Positions 27,079 to 35,260 of a stretch of 64,000 bases of DNA are shown here, in pieces (position 1 is the first letter of the stretch; each line of letters begins with the position of its first letter). Under the pieces are notes generated by a model. It was given only the letters and a program-made list of their open reading frames with translations. It searched no databases and was not told where the DNA came from. Origin of the DNA: Lachnoclostridium sp. An169. Lineage in GTDB: Bacteria > Bacillota > Clostridia > Lachnospirales > Lachnospiraceae. Location of the stretch: the NCBI RefSeq assembly GCF_002160525.1, contig NZ_NFKT01000007.1, forward strand, positions 62,001 through 126,000, in the 5' to 3' direction. The translations under genes were made by a program, and so were the position numbers.

Positions 27079-27699
27079 ATGCCACAGAAAATTTATCCCC
27101 GCTCAAAAGACAAAGAAACTGTTTACTTGAAAAATGTCATTAACAATCCCAGTATCATAATCGGCGATTACACAATATATAATGATTTTGTCAGGGACCC
27201 GCAAGATTTTGAGAAAAATAATGTTCTGTATCAGTACCCGATCAACCAGGACAAACTGATAATCGGTAAGTTTTGCTCGATTGCCTGCGGAGCAAAATTC
27301 CTGTTCAACAGTGCAAACCACAGCTTATCTTCGCTTTCTACCTATCCATTCCCCATTTTTTTCGAAGAGTGGGATTTGGATATAAAGGATATTAAAAAAG
27401 CGTGGGATAACAAAGGTGATATTGTTATCGGGAATGATGTCTGGATCGGTTATGAAGCAGTCATTTTAGCAGGTGTTACGATTGGAGACGGCGCTGTAAT
27501 CGGGACCCGCGCTGTTGTTACCAAAGATGTTCCTCCATATACAATCGTCGGCGGTGTTCCGGCAAAGCCTATAAGAAAGCGTTTTTCTCAGGAAACCATA
27601 GATTCTCTGCTGAAAATGAAGTGGTGGAATTGGTCAGAAGAGCTCATCCGACAGCATATAGGCGAAATACAGTCTGGAAAGCTTGACCATTTACGCTAA
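27079..27699 (+). CDS. Vat/CatB-type xenobiotic O-acetyltransferase
   Basis: A left-handed beta-helix acetyltransferase of ~206 residues. It has the hexapeptide run and family signature [20 protein letters not shown], then [20 protein letters not shown], and the catalytic-type His in NSANHSLSS. The layout closely follows streptogramin A acetyltransferases (Vat) and CatB-like enzymes, which transfer acetyl from acetyl-CoA to an antibiotic hydroxyl. Whether it confers resistance cannot be told; many chromosomal relatives act on unknown substrates. ATG 27079 is set by AAAGGAG. It lies in the AT-rich patch after tRNA-Cys. Confidence 0.85.
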   Translation: MPQKIYPRSKDKETVYLKNVINNPSIIIGDYTIYNDFVRDPQDFEKNNVLYQYPINQDKLIIGKFCSIACGAKFLFNSANHSLSSLSTYPFPIFFEEWDLDIKDIKKAWDNKGDIVIGNDVWIGYEAVILAGVTIGDGAVIGTRAVVTKDVPPYTIVGGVPAKPIRKRFSQETIDSLLKMKWWNWSEELIRQHIGEIQSGKLDHLR

Positions 27700-27762
27700 T
27701 TTGCTGCATGACATCAAAAGAAAGTTTCATTGATTTTACGAACCTGTTTTCTCCTGTGCCCC

Positions 27763-27791
27763 TTGTCCTTTCCCTGATCCGATGGTAAAAT
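27763..27791 (+). promoter_or_regulatory. Promoter of the AAA-ATPase_like gene
   Basis: TTGTCC (27763-27768) and TAAAAT (27786-27791) with a 17-bp spacer, about 96 bp before the start codon. Confidence 0.6.
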
Positions 27792-27886
27792 CTAGGATAT
27801 AGATAAGCAACAGCAATTTACCGGTTTCCGACCTGCTGTCGAAACGGCAGATACTTTGCAGCCGGGGAAAGGAGAAGCTTGAGAAT

Positions 27887-29602
27887 ATGCCGGGGATCAT
27901 GGATAAAAAACTTCCAATCGGAATAGAAAACTTTGATGAACTTATGACAGAAGGATTTTACTATGTAGATAAGACTGGAATGATCCGGGATCTGCTGTAC
28001 AATTGGGGCAAAGTAAATCTGTTTACCCGTCCGAGGCGATTCGGTAAGTCTCTGAATATGAGCATGCTGAAGTGCTTCTTCGAGATCGGCGTAAAGAAAG
28101 AGTTATTCGATGGGCTTGCAATAGCGGAAGAGACAGAACTGTGTGAAGAATATATGGGAAAATTTCCGGTGATCTCTGTCAGCCTGAAAAGTGTAAATGG
28201 TCTTGACTACGGGACTGCCCGGGAGATGATGTGTTCTGTGATCGGCAATGAGGCCATGCGTTTCCAGTTTCTTCTTGAAAGCAACCGCCTTACAGCGAAG
28301 GAAAAGGAAATGTATAATCAGCTCACTACGATAGGGAAAGCTGATGAGGATGCTTTTATCATGTCGGACGGCATACTGATGGGCAGTCTCTATACACTTT
28401 CTTCGCTGCTGAAAAAGCATTATAACAAAAATGTGATCATTCTGATTGACGAATATGACGTACCGCTCGCAAAAGCAAATGAAGGCGGATATTACGATCA
28501 GATGGTACTGCTGATCCGTAATATATTCGAACGCGCACTTAAGACAAATGATAATCTCCACTTTGCCGTGCTGACAGGGTGCCTGCGCGTAGCCAAAGAG
28601 AGCATTTTTACCGGATTAAATAATTTTAAAGTTCTCTCCATTATGGACGTGCGTTTTAATGAATATTTCGGTTTTACAGATAAAGAGGTACTGGAACTTC
28701 TGAATTATTTTGGTCTTTCAGGACTCTACGGCACAGTAAAGGAATGGTATGATGGATACCGCTTCGGCAATGTAGACGTATATTGTCCCTGGGATGTAAT
28801 CTGCTATGTAGACAAGGCACGGCTGAATCCCGGTGCTCAGCCGGAATCTTTCTGGTCTAATACAAGTGACAACTCTGTGATCCGCCACTTTCTCGAAGAT
28901 GCGCGGTCGATTACCAAGCAGGAGATAGAGCGTCTGATCTCCGGCGAAAGCATTGTGAAAACAATCCGGCAGGAACTGACATATAAGGATATGTATGCTT
29001 CCGTGGATAATATCTGGAGCCTGCTCTTTACTACAGGATATCTGACCCAGAGAGGAGAACCGGAAGGAAACAGGATCAGACTTTCCATCCCCAACCGCGA
29101 GATCAAAAATATCTTTGAGGAACAGATAACCGAGTGGTTTCAGACCACCGCACGCAAAGACGGGACATCCCTGGACGCCTTCTGTGAGTCTTTTAAAAAT
29201 GGAGATCCTGCAGGCGCCGAAAAAAAATTCAACGAATATCTGAGCCGCACGATCAGCATCCGTGATACGGCAGTAAGAAAGGAAATGAAAGAAAACTATT
29301 TTCACGGACTTCTTCTTGGCCTGCTCAGCTATAAAGATAACTGGTATGTAGCTTCAAACAGAGAATCCGGAGACGGTTACTGTGATATTCTGATGGAGAT
29401 TGATACAGAAGAAATCGGAATCGTCATAGAAGTAAAGTATGCAGAAAACGGAGATCTTGATAAAGCGTGCCAAAAGGCGCTCTCACAGATCGAGGAACGC
29501 CATTATGAAGAACAGCTCCGCGAGGATGGAATGCAGAAGATCCTGAAATATGGCGTTGCATGTTACAGGAAAAAGTGCAGGATTATTCTAAAAGAGGAAT
29601 AG
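27887..29602 (+). CDS. AAA-ATPase_like protein with C-terminal PD-(D/E)XK domain
   Basis: A 571-residue protein of the DUF1703/AAA-ATPase_like class, common in gut Clostridia and Bacteroidetes. It has KLPIGIENFDELMTEGFYYV, Walker A as RPRRFGKS (48-55), Walker B as VIILIDEYDVPLAKAN near residue 185, and a C-terminal nuclease-like core with GDGYCDILME and GIVIEVKYAENG. Nuclease activity is inferred from fold only. It stands alone with its own promoter and terminator. It is the intact counterpart of the broken copy at 14805-16270. Its cellular role is unknown, perhaps mobile-element or defence related. Confidence 0.9.
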   Translation: MPGIMDKKLPIGIENFDELMTEGFYYVDKTGMIRDLLYNWGKVNLFTRPRRFGKSLNMSMLKCFFEIGVKKELFDGLAIAEETELCEEYMGKFPVISVSLKSVNGLDYGTAREMMCSVIGNEAMRFQFLLESNRLTAKEKEMYNQLTTIGKADEDAFIMSDGILMGSLYTLSSLLKKHYNKNVIILIDEYDVPLAKANEGGYYDQMVLLIRNIFERALKTNDNLHFAVLTGCLRVAKESIFTGLNNFKVLSIMDVRFNEYFGFTDKEVLELLNYFGLSGLYGTVKEWYDGYRFGNVDVYCPWDVICYVDKARLNPGAQPESFWSNTSDNSVIRHFLEDARSITKQEIERLISGESIVKTIRQELTYKDMYASVDNIWSLLFTTGYLTQRGEPEGNRIRLSIPNREIKNIFEEQITEWFQTTARKDGTSLDAFCESFKNGDPAGAEKKFNEYLSRTISIRDTAVRKEMKENYFHGLLLGLLSYKDNWYVASNRESGDGYCDILMEIDTEEIGIVIEVKYAENGDLDKACQKALSQIEERHYEEQLREDGMQKILKYGVACYRKKCRIILKEE

Positions 29603-29629
29603 CATATACATTTGACCTGACATCCCCCA

Positions 29630-29681
29630 AAAAATGCCGGCATACAGAAGGCAGCATCCCTCCTGCACGCCGGCACTTTTC
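29630..29681. terminator. Shared terminator between convergent genes
   Basis: AAAAAATGCCGGC pairs with GCCGGCACTTTT, with a smaller GCAG/CTGC stem inside. T-rich ends on both strands serve the AAA-ATPase_like gene and the acyl-ligase operon. Confidence 0.75.
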
Positions 29682-31190
29682 TTAAAATCTCTTGATCTTC
29701 CTTGTCGTTGTCTTCTCGAACTCTTTGTCTCTGACGATCAGGCTGTATATCTTCTTCTGCGGTGCGGCAGTGCGGTTGTACTCGTCGATAACCTCCTGCA
29801 GCTTCGCGCGCACATCTTTGATCTTTTTCTTCTTCACGTAATCCTGATCCGGATAGATCTCCGCCTCAATCACACCGTTATGTTCACGGACAAGCACCTC
29901 TCCCACCAGGCGGTTGGAGCTCAGGGCATTCTCCAGTTCCTCCGGGGAAACGTTCTCACCGTTCTTTGTGATAATCAGATTCTTCTTTCTTCCGGTCAGG
30001 TAGACGAAGCCTTCCTCATCTACGTATCCCAGATCTCCGGTTTTGAGCCAGCCGTCCTCCAGAGTTTCGGCGGTCTCCTCTGGCATCTTATAATATCCCT
30101 GCATGACGCTGCTGCCCTTCACCCAGAGCTCGCCGTCCACCGTCTTTGCCTCGCAGTTGGGCACAAGCTGTCCCACAGAATCTTTGCGGATATTCCATCT
30201 CTGGGAAATGCTGATAACCGGGGAACACTCGGTCATGCCGTAGCCCTGCTGGATCACGATGTCATATTTCCGGAACATGTCGATATACTTGGGATCCAGG
30301 TATGCGCCTCCGCTGCAGATCGTGTGGAACTGTTTGCCGAACACCTGGTTCTTCACGATCTTTGCCGGCAGGAGGGATGCCTCCTCCAGTTTCTTCGCCA
30401 TGGTCTCGATCATCAGCGGCACCATCAGGATCATCTCCGGCTTAAAGAGCTTGATATTCTTCGCCACACGCATGAGCGAATCGTTAATGCAGATCACTGC
30501 TCCCAGGGACACACCTTTTAATATGTCCATACTCAGGCAGTATGCGTGATGGATCGGAAGCACTGTCATAATGACAATGCGCTCCGGAATCTTCATATCA
30601 AGGCAGGTCGCATTCTCCGCCACATTCCGGTGGGTCAGCATAACTCCCTTGCTCTTTCCGGTCGTACCGGAAGTGAACATGATCGTGCAGAGCTGATCCG
30701 GCTGCGGCTCATAGTCAAAGCTTCCCCCATGCTCCTCAAGCAGTTTCCAGAAAGCATACGCATGATCATCGTGCGCCTCCTGCTGCATGGAAATCATGTA
30801 TTTCAACTGCGGGCAGCGCTCTTTTGCGATGGCAGCCACGTCTTTTCTCACCTCGTCATAGACAAGGACCGTGGAATCCGAACGGGCGATCAGATCGCAC
30901 ACATCCTCCGCCGGAAGGTTTACATCCAGAGGCACCACCACGCTGCCGCTGTTCACGGTGCCGAAATAGGACACAAGCCACGGATAGGAGGTCATACCGA
31001 TCACCGCGATATGATTTCCCTGCTCTCCCAGATCGGCGAGGACGCGGGAAAAGCTCTCGCTGTCTTCCTTTAACCGGGTATAAGATTTTGCTTCGATCTC
31101 ATTTTTGCTGATCTTGTAGCGGATGGCGTCCTCCGGACCGTATTTCTTCTCTGTATTTGTCAGTATCTCTCGAACTGTGCTGCAAAGCAT
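29682..31190 (-). CDS. AMP-dependent acyl-CoA/acyl-ACP synthetase
   Basis: An adenylate-forming enzyme of ~502 residues that would activate a carboxylic acid and load it on CoA or on the adjacent acyl carrier protein. Visible motifs are the ATP loop TIMFTSGTTGKSKGVMLTHR, QQGYGMTECSPVISIS, the WLKTGDLGYVDEEGFVYLTG hinge region and the C-terminal lysine segment ETTTRKIKRF. ATG 31190 has AAAGGA nine bases upstream. It is the last gene of a five-gene operon and is followed by a terminator. The acid substrate is unknown, though an ACP 25 bp upstream favours acyl-ACP formation. Confidence 0.9.
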   Translation of the reverse strand: MLCSTVREILTNTEKKYGPEDAIRYKISKNEIEAKSYTRLKEDSESFSRVLADLGEQGNHIAVIGMTSYPWLVSYFGTVNSGSVVVPLDVNLPAEDVCDLIARSDSTVLVYDEVRKDVAAIAKERCPQLKYMISMQQEAHDDHAYAFWKLLEEHGGSFDYEPQPDQLCTIMFTSGTTGKSKGVMLTHRNVAENATCLDMKIPERIVIMTVLPIHHAYCLSMDILKGVSLGAVICINDSLMRVAKNIKLFKPEMILMVPLMIETMAKKLEEASLLPAKIVKNQVFGKQFHTICSGGAYLDPKYIDMFRKYDIVIQQGYGMTECSPVISISQRWNIRKDSVGQLVPNCEAKTVDGELWVKGSSVMQGYYKMPEETAETLEDGWLKTGDLGYVDEEGFVYLTGRKKNLIITKNGENVSPEELENALSSNRLVGEVLVREHNGVIEAEIYPDQDYVKKKKIKDVRAKLQEVIDEYNRTAAPQKKIYSLIVRDKEFEKTTTRKIKRF

Positions 31191-31215
31191 ACTCCACATT
31201 CCTTTCCCGGCCGAC

Positions 31216-31443
31216 TTACGCCGTCAGTTTTTCCAGATAGTCAACCGCTTCCTGTACCGTGCGGATATTGGCAGCTTCAGTCTGCTCCACTTCCACATCG
31301 AACTCATCCTCGATCTCTCCGAGCATGCTCATGAAGTCAAAAGATGTAAATCCGAGATCTTCCATAAAACGTGATTCCGGATGAATGTTCTCCGGCTCTA
31401 CTTCCACATAGTTGCAGATAATATTTACCAATTTCTCAAACAT
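31216..31443 (-). CDS. Free-standing acyl carrier protein
   Basis: A 75-residue acidic four-helix carrier. The phosphopantetheine site is S34 in DLGFTSFDFM, which differs from the DSL of the fatty-acid ACP, so this is probably a dedicated carrier for a secondary pathway. AAAGGAG precedes the ATG. It lies between a condensation-like protein and an acyl ligase, the natural donor and acceptor pair for a tethered acyl group. A phosphopantetheinyl transferase is not in the window. Confidence 0.93.
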   Translation of the reverse strand: MFEKLVNIICNYVEVEPENIHPESRFMEDLGFTSFDFMSMLGEIEDEFDVEVEQTEAANIRTVQEAVDYLEKLTA

Positions 31444-31455
31444 GATTCTTCTCCT

Positions 31456-32862
31456 TTACACTAACTTGATGATATCTCCGATTGTCAGGTCCGGGTTCTC
31501 CGCGCCCTTGAACATGATCTTGCACAGATAGTAGTACAGATACTCCAGTTCATCCCTGGAAACCGCCTTGATCTGGTGTTCAAAGTTAAAGTCGAGTCCG
31601 TTGTCTTCCGGGCGGTGCATAACGGTCAGGTACATTGCCTGTGCGGTCATGCCGTTGGGATACCACTTCGTCTTATAGCGGATATCTCCGAGCTGATCCA
31701 GTCCTTTCTCCTTGAGTGTCAGCGGCTGGTAGGTCAGAGAGATCGGCTCATAAGTCAGGCCTGCGTGCGGCTGCGGATAGGTCTTTGACCGGTATGCAAA
31801 ATATGCCGTCGGATCATAGTTTGCATGACGGAAATACTCATTCTGCTTGTCGCGGATCGCATAGACCGCATCGATGAATTTCATATCCTCCGGGAAAATC
31901 GTGCGGAACGGGAAGGAGTGGATCCTTGTGCCGCCGGATTTCTTTTCCTTCAATGTCGCCCGTCTTGCGATCGCTGTGTTGATCGATACATCTTCGAATC
32001 CGTTCATCTTCTGGAAGTATGTGCGCAGTCCCATGAGGAGCAGACATGCCAGGGATACATGATATTTCTCGCAGAAATCCATGAGGCGTTTCGTCGGCTC
32101 CGCTTCCAGATGGAAGATATCCAGGGCAGACGTGGTATCGTCCGACGCGTTGAATGCAGTCCGGAGATTTGGGTTTTTAAACATCTTACGGGCAGCCTCC
32201 AGCTTGTCCGTTCCGTGAATACCGTTGTAAATCGGCTCGGAAGACTCGATCTCCTTCTGGAAGTATACGGTATCTCTCTGCTGCGCCCTGCTTCCCGCCT
32301 CGTATGCCAGATCTCTCTGAATCTGCTCGATGTATGAGCACATATCCTTCGGATAAGGCACACCTTCGTATTTTGCATTACAGTACAGCTCGATGATGTC
32401 TTTCAGAAAACAGATCAACGACTGGGCGTCCACGATCATGTGATGCCCCAGGAAATAAACGCCGTTGAATCCATCCGGCATTCTGATCATGACGATTCTT
32501 GTCAGCTGGGTATCTTCCAGTTTGAACGGCACTCTCGTCCACTCCGTCATCTTCGCCTCGGCTTCTTCCATGGTTCCATTGGAAAAATCAACAAACTCAA
32601 TGTCCTGATCCTCATGTTTTACAACGTACTGATAATAATTGCCCTCTTTGTCCTTTGCAAAGCGGACTCTCATTCCTTCGCTTCTCTCATATGCCTTATT
32701 GATGGATTTCTTCAGCAGATCCCAGTCCAGTTCCACCTCGATGGTCAGGCTTGTTCCGATGTTGAGCACCGCCGCGCTCGGACAGAACGGCAGGTAGTAA
32801 AGGTGGAACTTCTGTGCTACGGTCAGCGGATACACTTTGTAACCTTTTCTTGTCTTCATCAT
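31456..32862 (-). CDS. Condensation-domain-like acyltransferase
   Basis: A stand-alone 468-residue protein with the condensation/acyltransferase fold. The catalytic motif is HHMIVDA at residues 140-146 (HHxxxD), as in NRPS condensation domains and PapA/wax-ester-synthase acyltransferases. It would join an ACP-bound acyl group to an alcohol or amine. GGAGG lies nine bases before the ATG, which overlaps the hydrolase stop by 4 bp. The final residue of the motif is Ala rather than Gly. The acceptor is unknown. Confidence 0.82.
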   Translation of the reverse strand: MMKTRKGYKVYPLTVAQKFHLYYLPFCPSAAVLNIGTSLTIEVELDWDLLKKSINKAYERSEGMRVRFAKDKEGNYYQYVVKHEDQDIEFVDFSNGTMEEAEAKMTEWTRVPFKLEDTQLTRIVMIRMPDGFNGVYFLGHHMIVDAQSLICFLKDIIELYCNAKYEGVPYPKDMCSYIEQIQRDLAYEAGSRAQQRDTVYFQKEIESSEPIYNGIHGTDKLEAARKMFKNPNLRTAFNASDDTTSALDIFHLEAEPTKRLMDFCEKYHVSLACLLLMGLRTYFQKMNGFEDVSINTAIARRATLKEKKSGGTRIHSFPFRTIFPEDMKFIDAVYAIRDKQNEYFRHANYDPTAYFAYRSKTYPQPHAGLTYEPISLTYQPLTLKEKGLDQLGDIRYKTKWYPNGMTAQAMYLTVMHRPEDNGLDFNFEHQIKAVSRDELEYLYYYLCKIMFKGAENPDLTIGDIIKLV

Positions 32863-33803
32863 TTCATTATTCCTCCGATAAATGTGTCCAGGGCCCCTTC
32901 ATATGCCTCCGTATCCTTGTAGTAGCTCTCAGCGTGGCCCGCATCCTTGACAATCAGTTTCGTTTTCGGCGATGCGCAGTTTTTATAGATCTCCTCGCAC
33001 ATCCAGCAGGGAACAAAGATGTCTTTGTCTCCGTGGATAAACAGGATCGGCACTTTTGCCTTTCTTACTTCTCTGGCTGCGTTGCACTCATCCAGACCAT
33101 ACCCTGCATTTCTCCGGTTCAGCTTATCTGCGATCTGGATCATCGGAAATGCCGGAAGATGGTACATGCTGTGAAGCACGTGGGTAAACACATCCTTCGC
33201 AGAGGTGAACGCGCAGTCAGATACGATTCCCTTCACCTGTTCCGGAAGCTTAAGTCCGCTCATCATGCAGACAGTGGCGCCTCCCATGGAATTACCGTGG
33301 AGAAGGATCTGCACATCCTCTCCCGCCTCCTGAATCATCCAGCGGATCCACTCCATTCCGTCCAGCCGGTCCATGGTGCCGAAGCCGATGTAGGTTCCCT
33401 CGCTTTCTCCGTGCGCCCGCTCATCGATCAGAAGCATCCGGAAACCGTGTTTCAGGTAATACCAGGAAAGGCTGCCGTAATCATTGAGTCCCTTGCTCGT
33501 GTAGCCGTGGAAACAGATGACCGCCTTGTTTCCTCCGTCTCCTTTGAAATATGTAGCGTGGAGCTTCAGCCCGTCATGGGAAGTAATCCACACATCTTCA
33601 TGGGGCTGTTCCATCATCCAGGCGCTTCTCTCATGCATCAGCGGGAAATACTTTTCCCAGTCCACTCCGGACATCTTGATGGTCCGCTCTGTCTTCGCAT
33701 TGTAGCGCATCATGGTTCTTCTGTAGAAATATGCGGTTCCGCCGGCCTCCGCCGCTGCCGCCAGTCCGAGGAGAGCCGCCGCGCCTTTTAAAATTCTGCT
33801 CAT
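32859..33803 (-). CDS. Membrane-anchored alpha/beta hydrolase
   Basis: A 314-residue serine hydrolase. Residues ~7-27 form a hydrophobic anchor. The nucleophile elbow is GNSMGG with S172, the oxyanion side is AVICFHGYTSKG, and the acid and base are likely in HGDKDIFVP and DAGHAESYY. It may release, transfer or trim the acyl product of the operon at the membrane. Thioesterase, lipase and peptidase activities are all possible. It overlaps the condensation-like gene by 4 bp. Confidence 0.87.
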   Translation of the reverse strand: MSRILKGAAALLGLAAAAEAGGTAYFYRRTMMRYNAKTERTIKMSGVDWEKYFPLMHERSAWMMEQPHEDVWITSHDGLKLHATYFKGDGGNKAVICFHGYTSKGLNDYGSLSWYYLKHGFRMLLIDERAHGESEGTYIGFGTMDRLDGMEWIRWMIQEAGEDVQILLHGNSMGGATVCMMSGLKLPEQVKGIVSDCAFTSAKDVFTHVLHSMYHLPAFPMIQIADKLNRRNAGYGLDECNAAREVRKAKVPILFIHGDKDIFVPCWMCEEIYKNCASPKTKLIVKDAGHAESYYKDTEAYEGALDTFIGGIMK

Positions 33804-33832
33804 GCCTTCCGCCTCCGTTTCTGAGTCTTCGG

Positions 33833-34165
33833 TTATTTTCTCTTGCTCGCTATCAGCTCTTTCAGTTTCAGAGCCTTGTCAATATTTCCTTCCACTTTCA
33901 GTTTTCCAAGAGTCACTGCCAGGATCGGGTCCATCTTTCCATCTGCAATCTTGAACAGGGTCTCCGCAGAGCAGGTGAACATCGCATCTCTGTCGAAATA
34001 TTCATAAGGCTCCACAAACAGCTCGCCGTCTTTTACTTCTGCATAAAAGATGCCCTCCGCCTCGCCTGTCACATTAAACTGGTATGCCAGATGTTCATGG
34101 ATATCGCTCACATCCGCCCCCACCAGCATGCCTTTTACCTTTGAAAACATATCCGCGTACGTCAT
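33833..34165 (-). CDS. SCP2 sterol-carrier-domain protein
   Basis: A 110-residue single SCP2 domain, which forms a hydrophobic tunnel for lipids or acyl-CoA. Typical parts are YQFNVTGEAEGIFYAEV, ADGKMDPILAVTLGKLKVEG and the closing DKALKLKELI. It is the first gene of the operon, with AAAAGGAGG upstream. It would suit a shuttle for the lipid-like substrate or product of the following enzymes. Stand-alone SCP2 proteins in bacteria have few known functions. Confidence 0.88.
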   Translation of the reverse strand: MTYADMFSKVKGMLVGADVSDIHEHLAYQFNVTGEAEGIFYAEVKDGELFVEPYEYFDRDAMFTCSAETLFKIADGKMDPILAVTLGKLKVEGNIDKALKLKELIASKRK

Positions 34166-34190
34166 AAAATCCTCCTTTTCGACCTATTTC

Positions 34191-34247
34191 GACCAGTGGT
34201 CATATCGTTTACTCTGTTAGATTAACACTATTTCGACCGATGGTCAA
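34191..34247 (-). promoter_or_regulatory. Promoter of the SCP2-acyl operon with paired TetR operators
   Basis: On the minus strand TTGACC (34242-34247) and TAATCT (34219-34224) are 17 bp apart. Two near-identical dyads read TTTCGACC-N3-GGTCA on the plus strand: GACCAGTGGTC (34191-34201) lies just after the predicted start and GACCGATGGTC (34235-34245) overlaps the -35. Their centres are 44 bp apart, about four helical turns. A further half-site TTTTCGACC overlaps the SCP2 ribosome binding site. The divergent TetR protein is the obvious ligand. Confidence 0.8.
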
Positions 34248-34393
34248 TCGTCGTTCCTATCAAAAAGCGGTCCCGAAATTTTCTTTTTTTTGGCAGATTT
34301 TCTTTCTGGTTCTTTTCTGCCCGGTGTGCTATACTGTTTTATAATTTCCTGTGAAACATATTGAATCTGATACAGAAAAGAAAGGCATTAACA

Positions 34394-35005
34394 ATGGCAA
34401 ATCAACTGAAATACAACCGGATTCTGGACGCGATGCAGGAACTGCTGAAAAACCGGAGCGTACAGACCATATCCGTCAGCGAAATCGCCCACACCGCCGG
34501 GATCGGGAAAGGAAGCATCTACTATTATTTTCCTTCCAAGGACGCGATCTATGAAGCGCTTGTGGAGCGCAATTACGAGAAACCGCTTAAGACTGCGCAG
34601 AACCTTTCCTCGCAGACAGAGATCTCCCCTTTTACAAGGATGGCAATGATCTTCCAGGCCTGCCGGAATTCTTCCGCCGAATACATGAAGTCGGAAGAGG
34701 GGTCGGTCGCAGGGGCGCAGGAGGAGGCATATCTGCACCGGAAATATATCAACCACCTGATCGTTGAACTGAAGCCTGTTCTGGCTGAGATTATCCGCCA
34801 GGGAATCGACAGCGGAGAGATTCATTTTGACCGGCCGGACGCCCTTGCGGAGATTGTACTGATCGTTCTTACCATAAAGATGGACAACACCCTGATTCCA
34901 TCCTCCAAAGAAGAAATCGAGGACACCATTGCAGGCCTGATCAGCCTGCTGGAAAAAGGGACGGAGAATCCCCCGGGATCTCTGAATTTCCTGATGTCCT
35001 ACTGA
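34394..35005 (+). CDS. TetR-family transcriptional regulator
   Basis: A ~203-residue repressor with the N-terminal helix-turn-helix (ISVSEIAHTAGIGKGSIYYY) and an all-helical ligand domain. ATG 34394 follows AAAGG; the longer frame starts before it. TGCTATACT (extended -10) near 34327-34337 may be its promoter. It is divergent from the SCP2/acyl-ligase operon and the two operator-like dyads in the shared interval lie over the operon promoter, so it most likely represses that operon until an acyl or lipid effector binds. Confidence 0.9.
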   Translation: MANQLKYNRILDAMQELLKNRSVQTISVSEIAHTAGIGKGSIYYYFPSKDAIYEALVERNYEKPLKTAQNLSSQTEISPFTRMAMIFQACRNSSAEYMKSEEGSVAGAQEEAYLHRKYINHLIVELKPVLAEIIRQGIDSGEIHFDRPDALAEIVLIVLTIKMDNTLIPSSKEEIEDTIAGLISLLEKGTENPPGSLNFLMSY

Positions 35006-35103
35006 CCTTTGACGGGTCTTCTGGAGCCCTGGCGCCAGACAGCAGATCCGCTGCGGGGAATTATAAAATTTTTATGCATACCGGAGATTCCATCCCGCGG
35101 CAC

Positions 35104-35132
35104 TTGACAGAGAACCTTTTTTATGCTAATTT
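35104..35132 (+). promoter_or_regulatory. Promoter of lon
   Basis: TTGACA (35104-35109) and TAATTT (35127-35132), 17-bp spacer, with a TG two bases before the -10. The start would be near 35139, placing the CIRCE element in the 5' leader. Confidence 0.7.
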
Positions 35133-35135
35133 TCT

Positions 35136-35170
35136 TATAGCGAATAACTGGGCTTATTCGCTATATTTTT
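35136..35170 (+). other. 12-bp inverted repeat at the lon transcription start
   Basis: TATAGCGAATAA and TTATTCGCTATA flank CTGGGC, followed by TTTTT. It may be the terminator of the TetR gene, a stabilising 5' hairpin of the lon mRNA, or an operator. Its place between the lon promoter and CIRCE makes read-through termination (attenuation) conceivable. Confidence 0.6.
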
Positions 35171-35179
35171 ACAGATGTC

Positions 35180-35206
35180 TTAGCACTCGTTTTTGTCGAG
35201 TGCTGA
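35180..35206 (+). promoter_or_regulatory. CIRCE element (HrcA operator) upstream of lon
   Basis: TTAGCACTC-N9-GAGTGCTGA matches the CIRCE consensus (TTAGCACTC-N9-GAGTGCTAA) in 17 of 18 positions with the exact 9-bp spacer. It lies 54 bp before the lon start codon. HrcA normally controls groESL and dnaK, so lon would join the class I heat-shock regulon here. Confidence 0.92.
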
Positions 35207-35260
35207 TAAAAGCAGGTCAGCAAACCTGAACAAATATAAAAGGAAGGAGAATGAGCTACG

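Noticed and set aside
26167-29700. Integrated element with tRNA-Cys attachment sites
   Set aside because: No integrase and no repeat of the tRNA 3' end was found in the following sequence; only the composition and gene content hint at an island.
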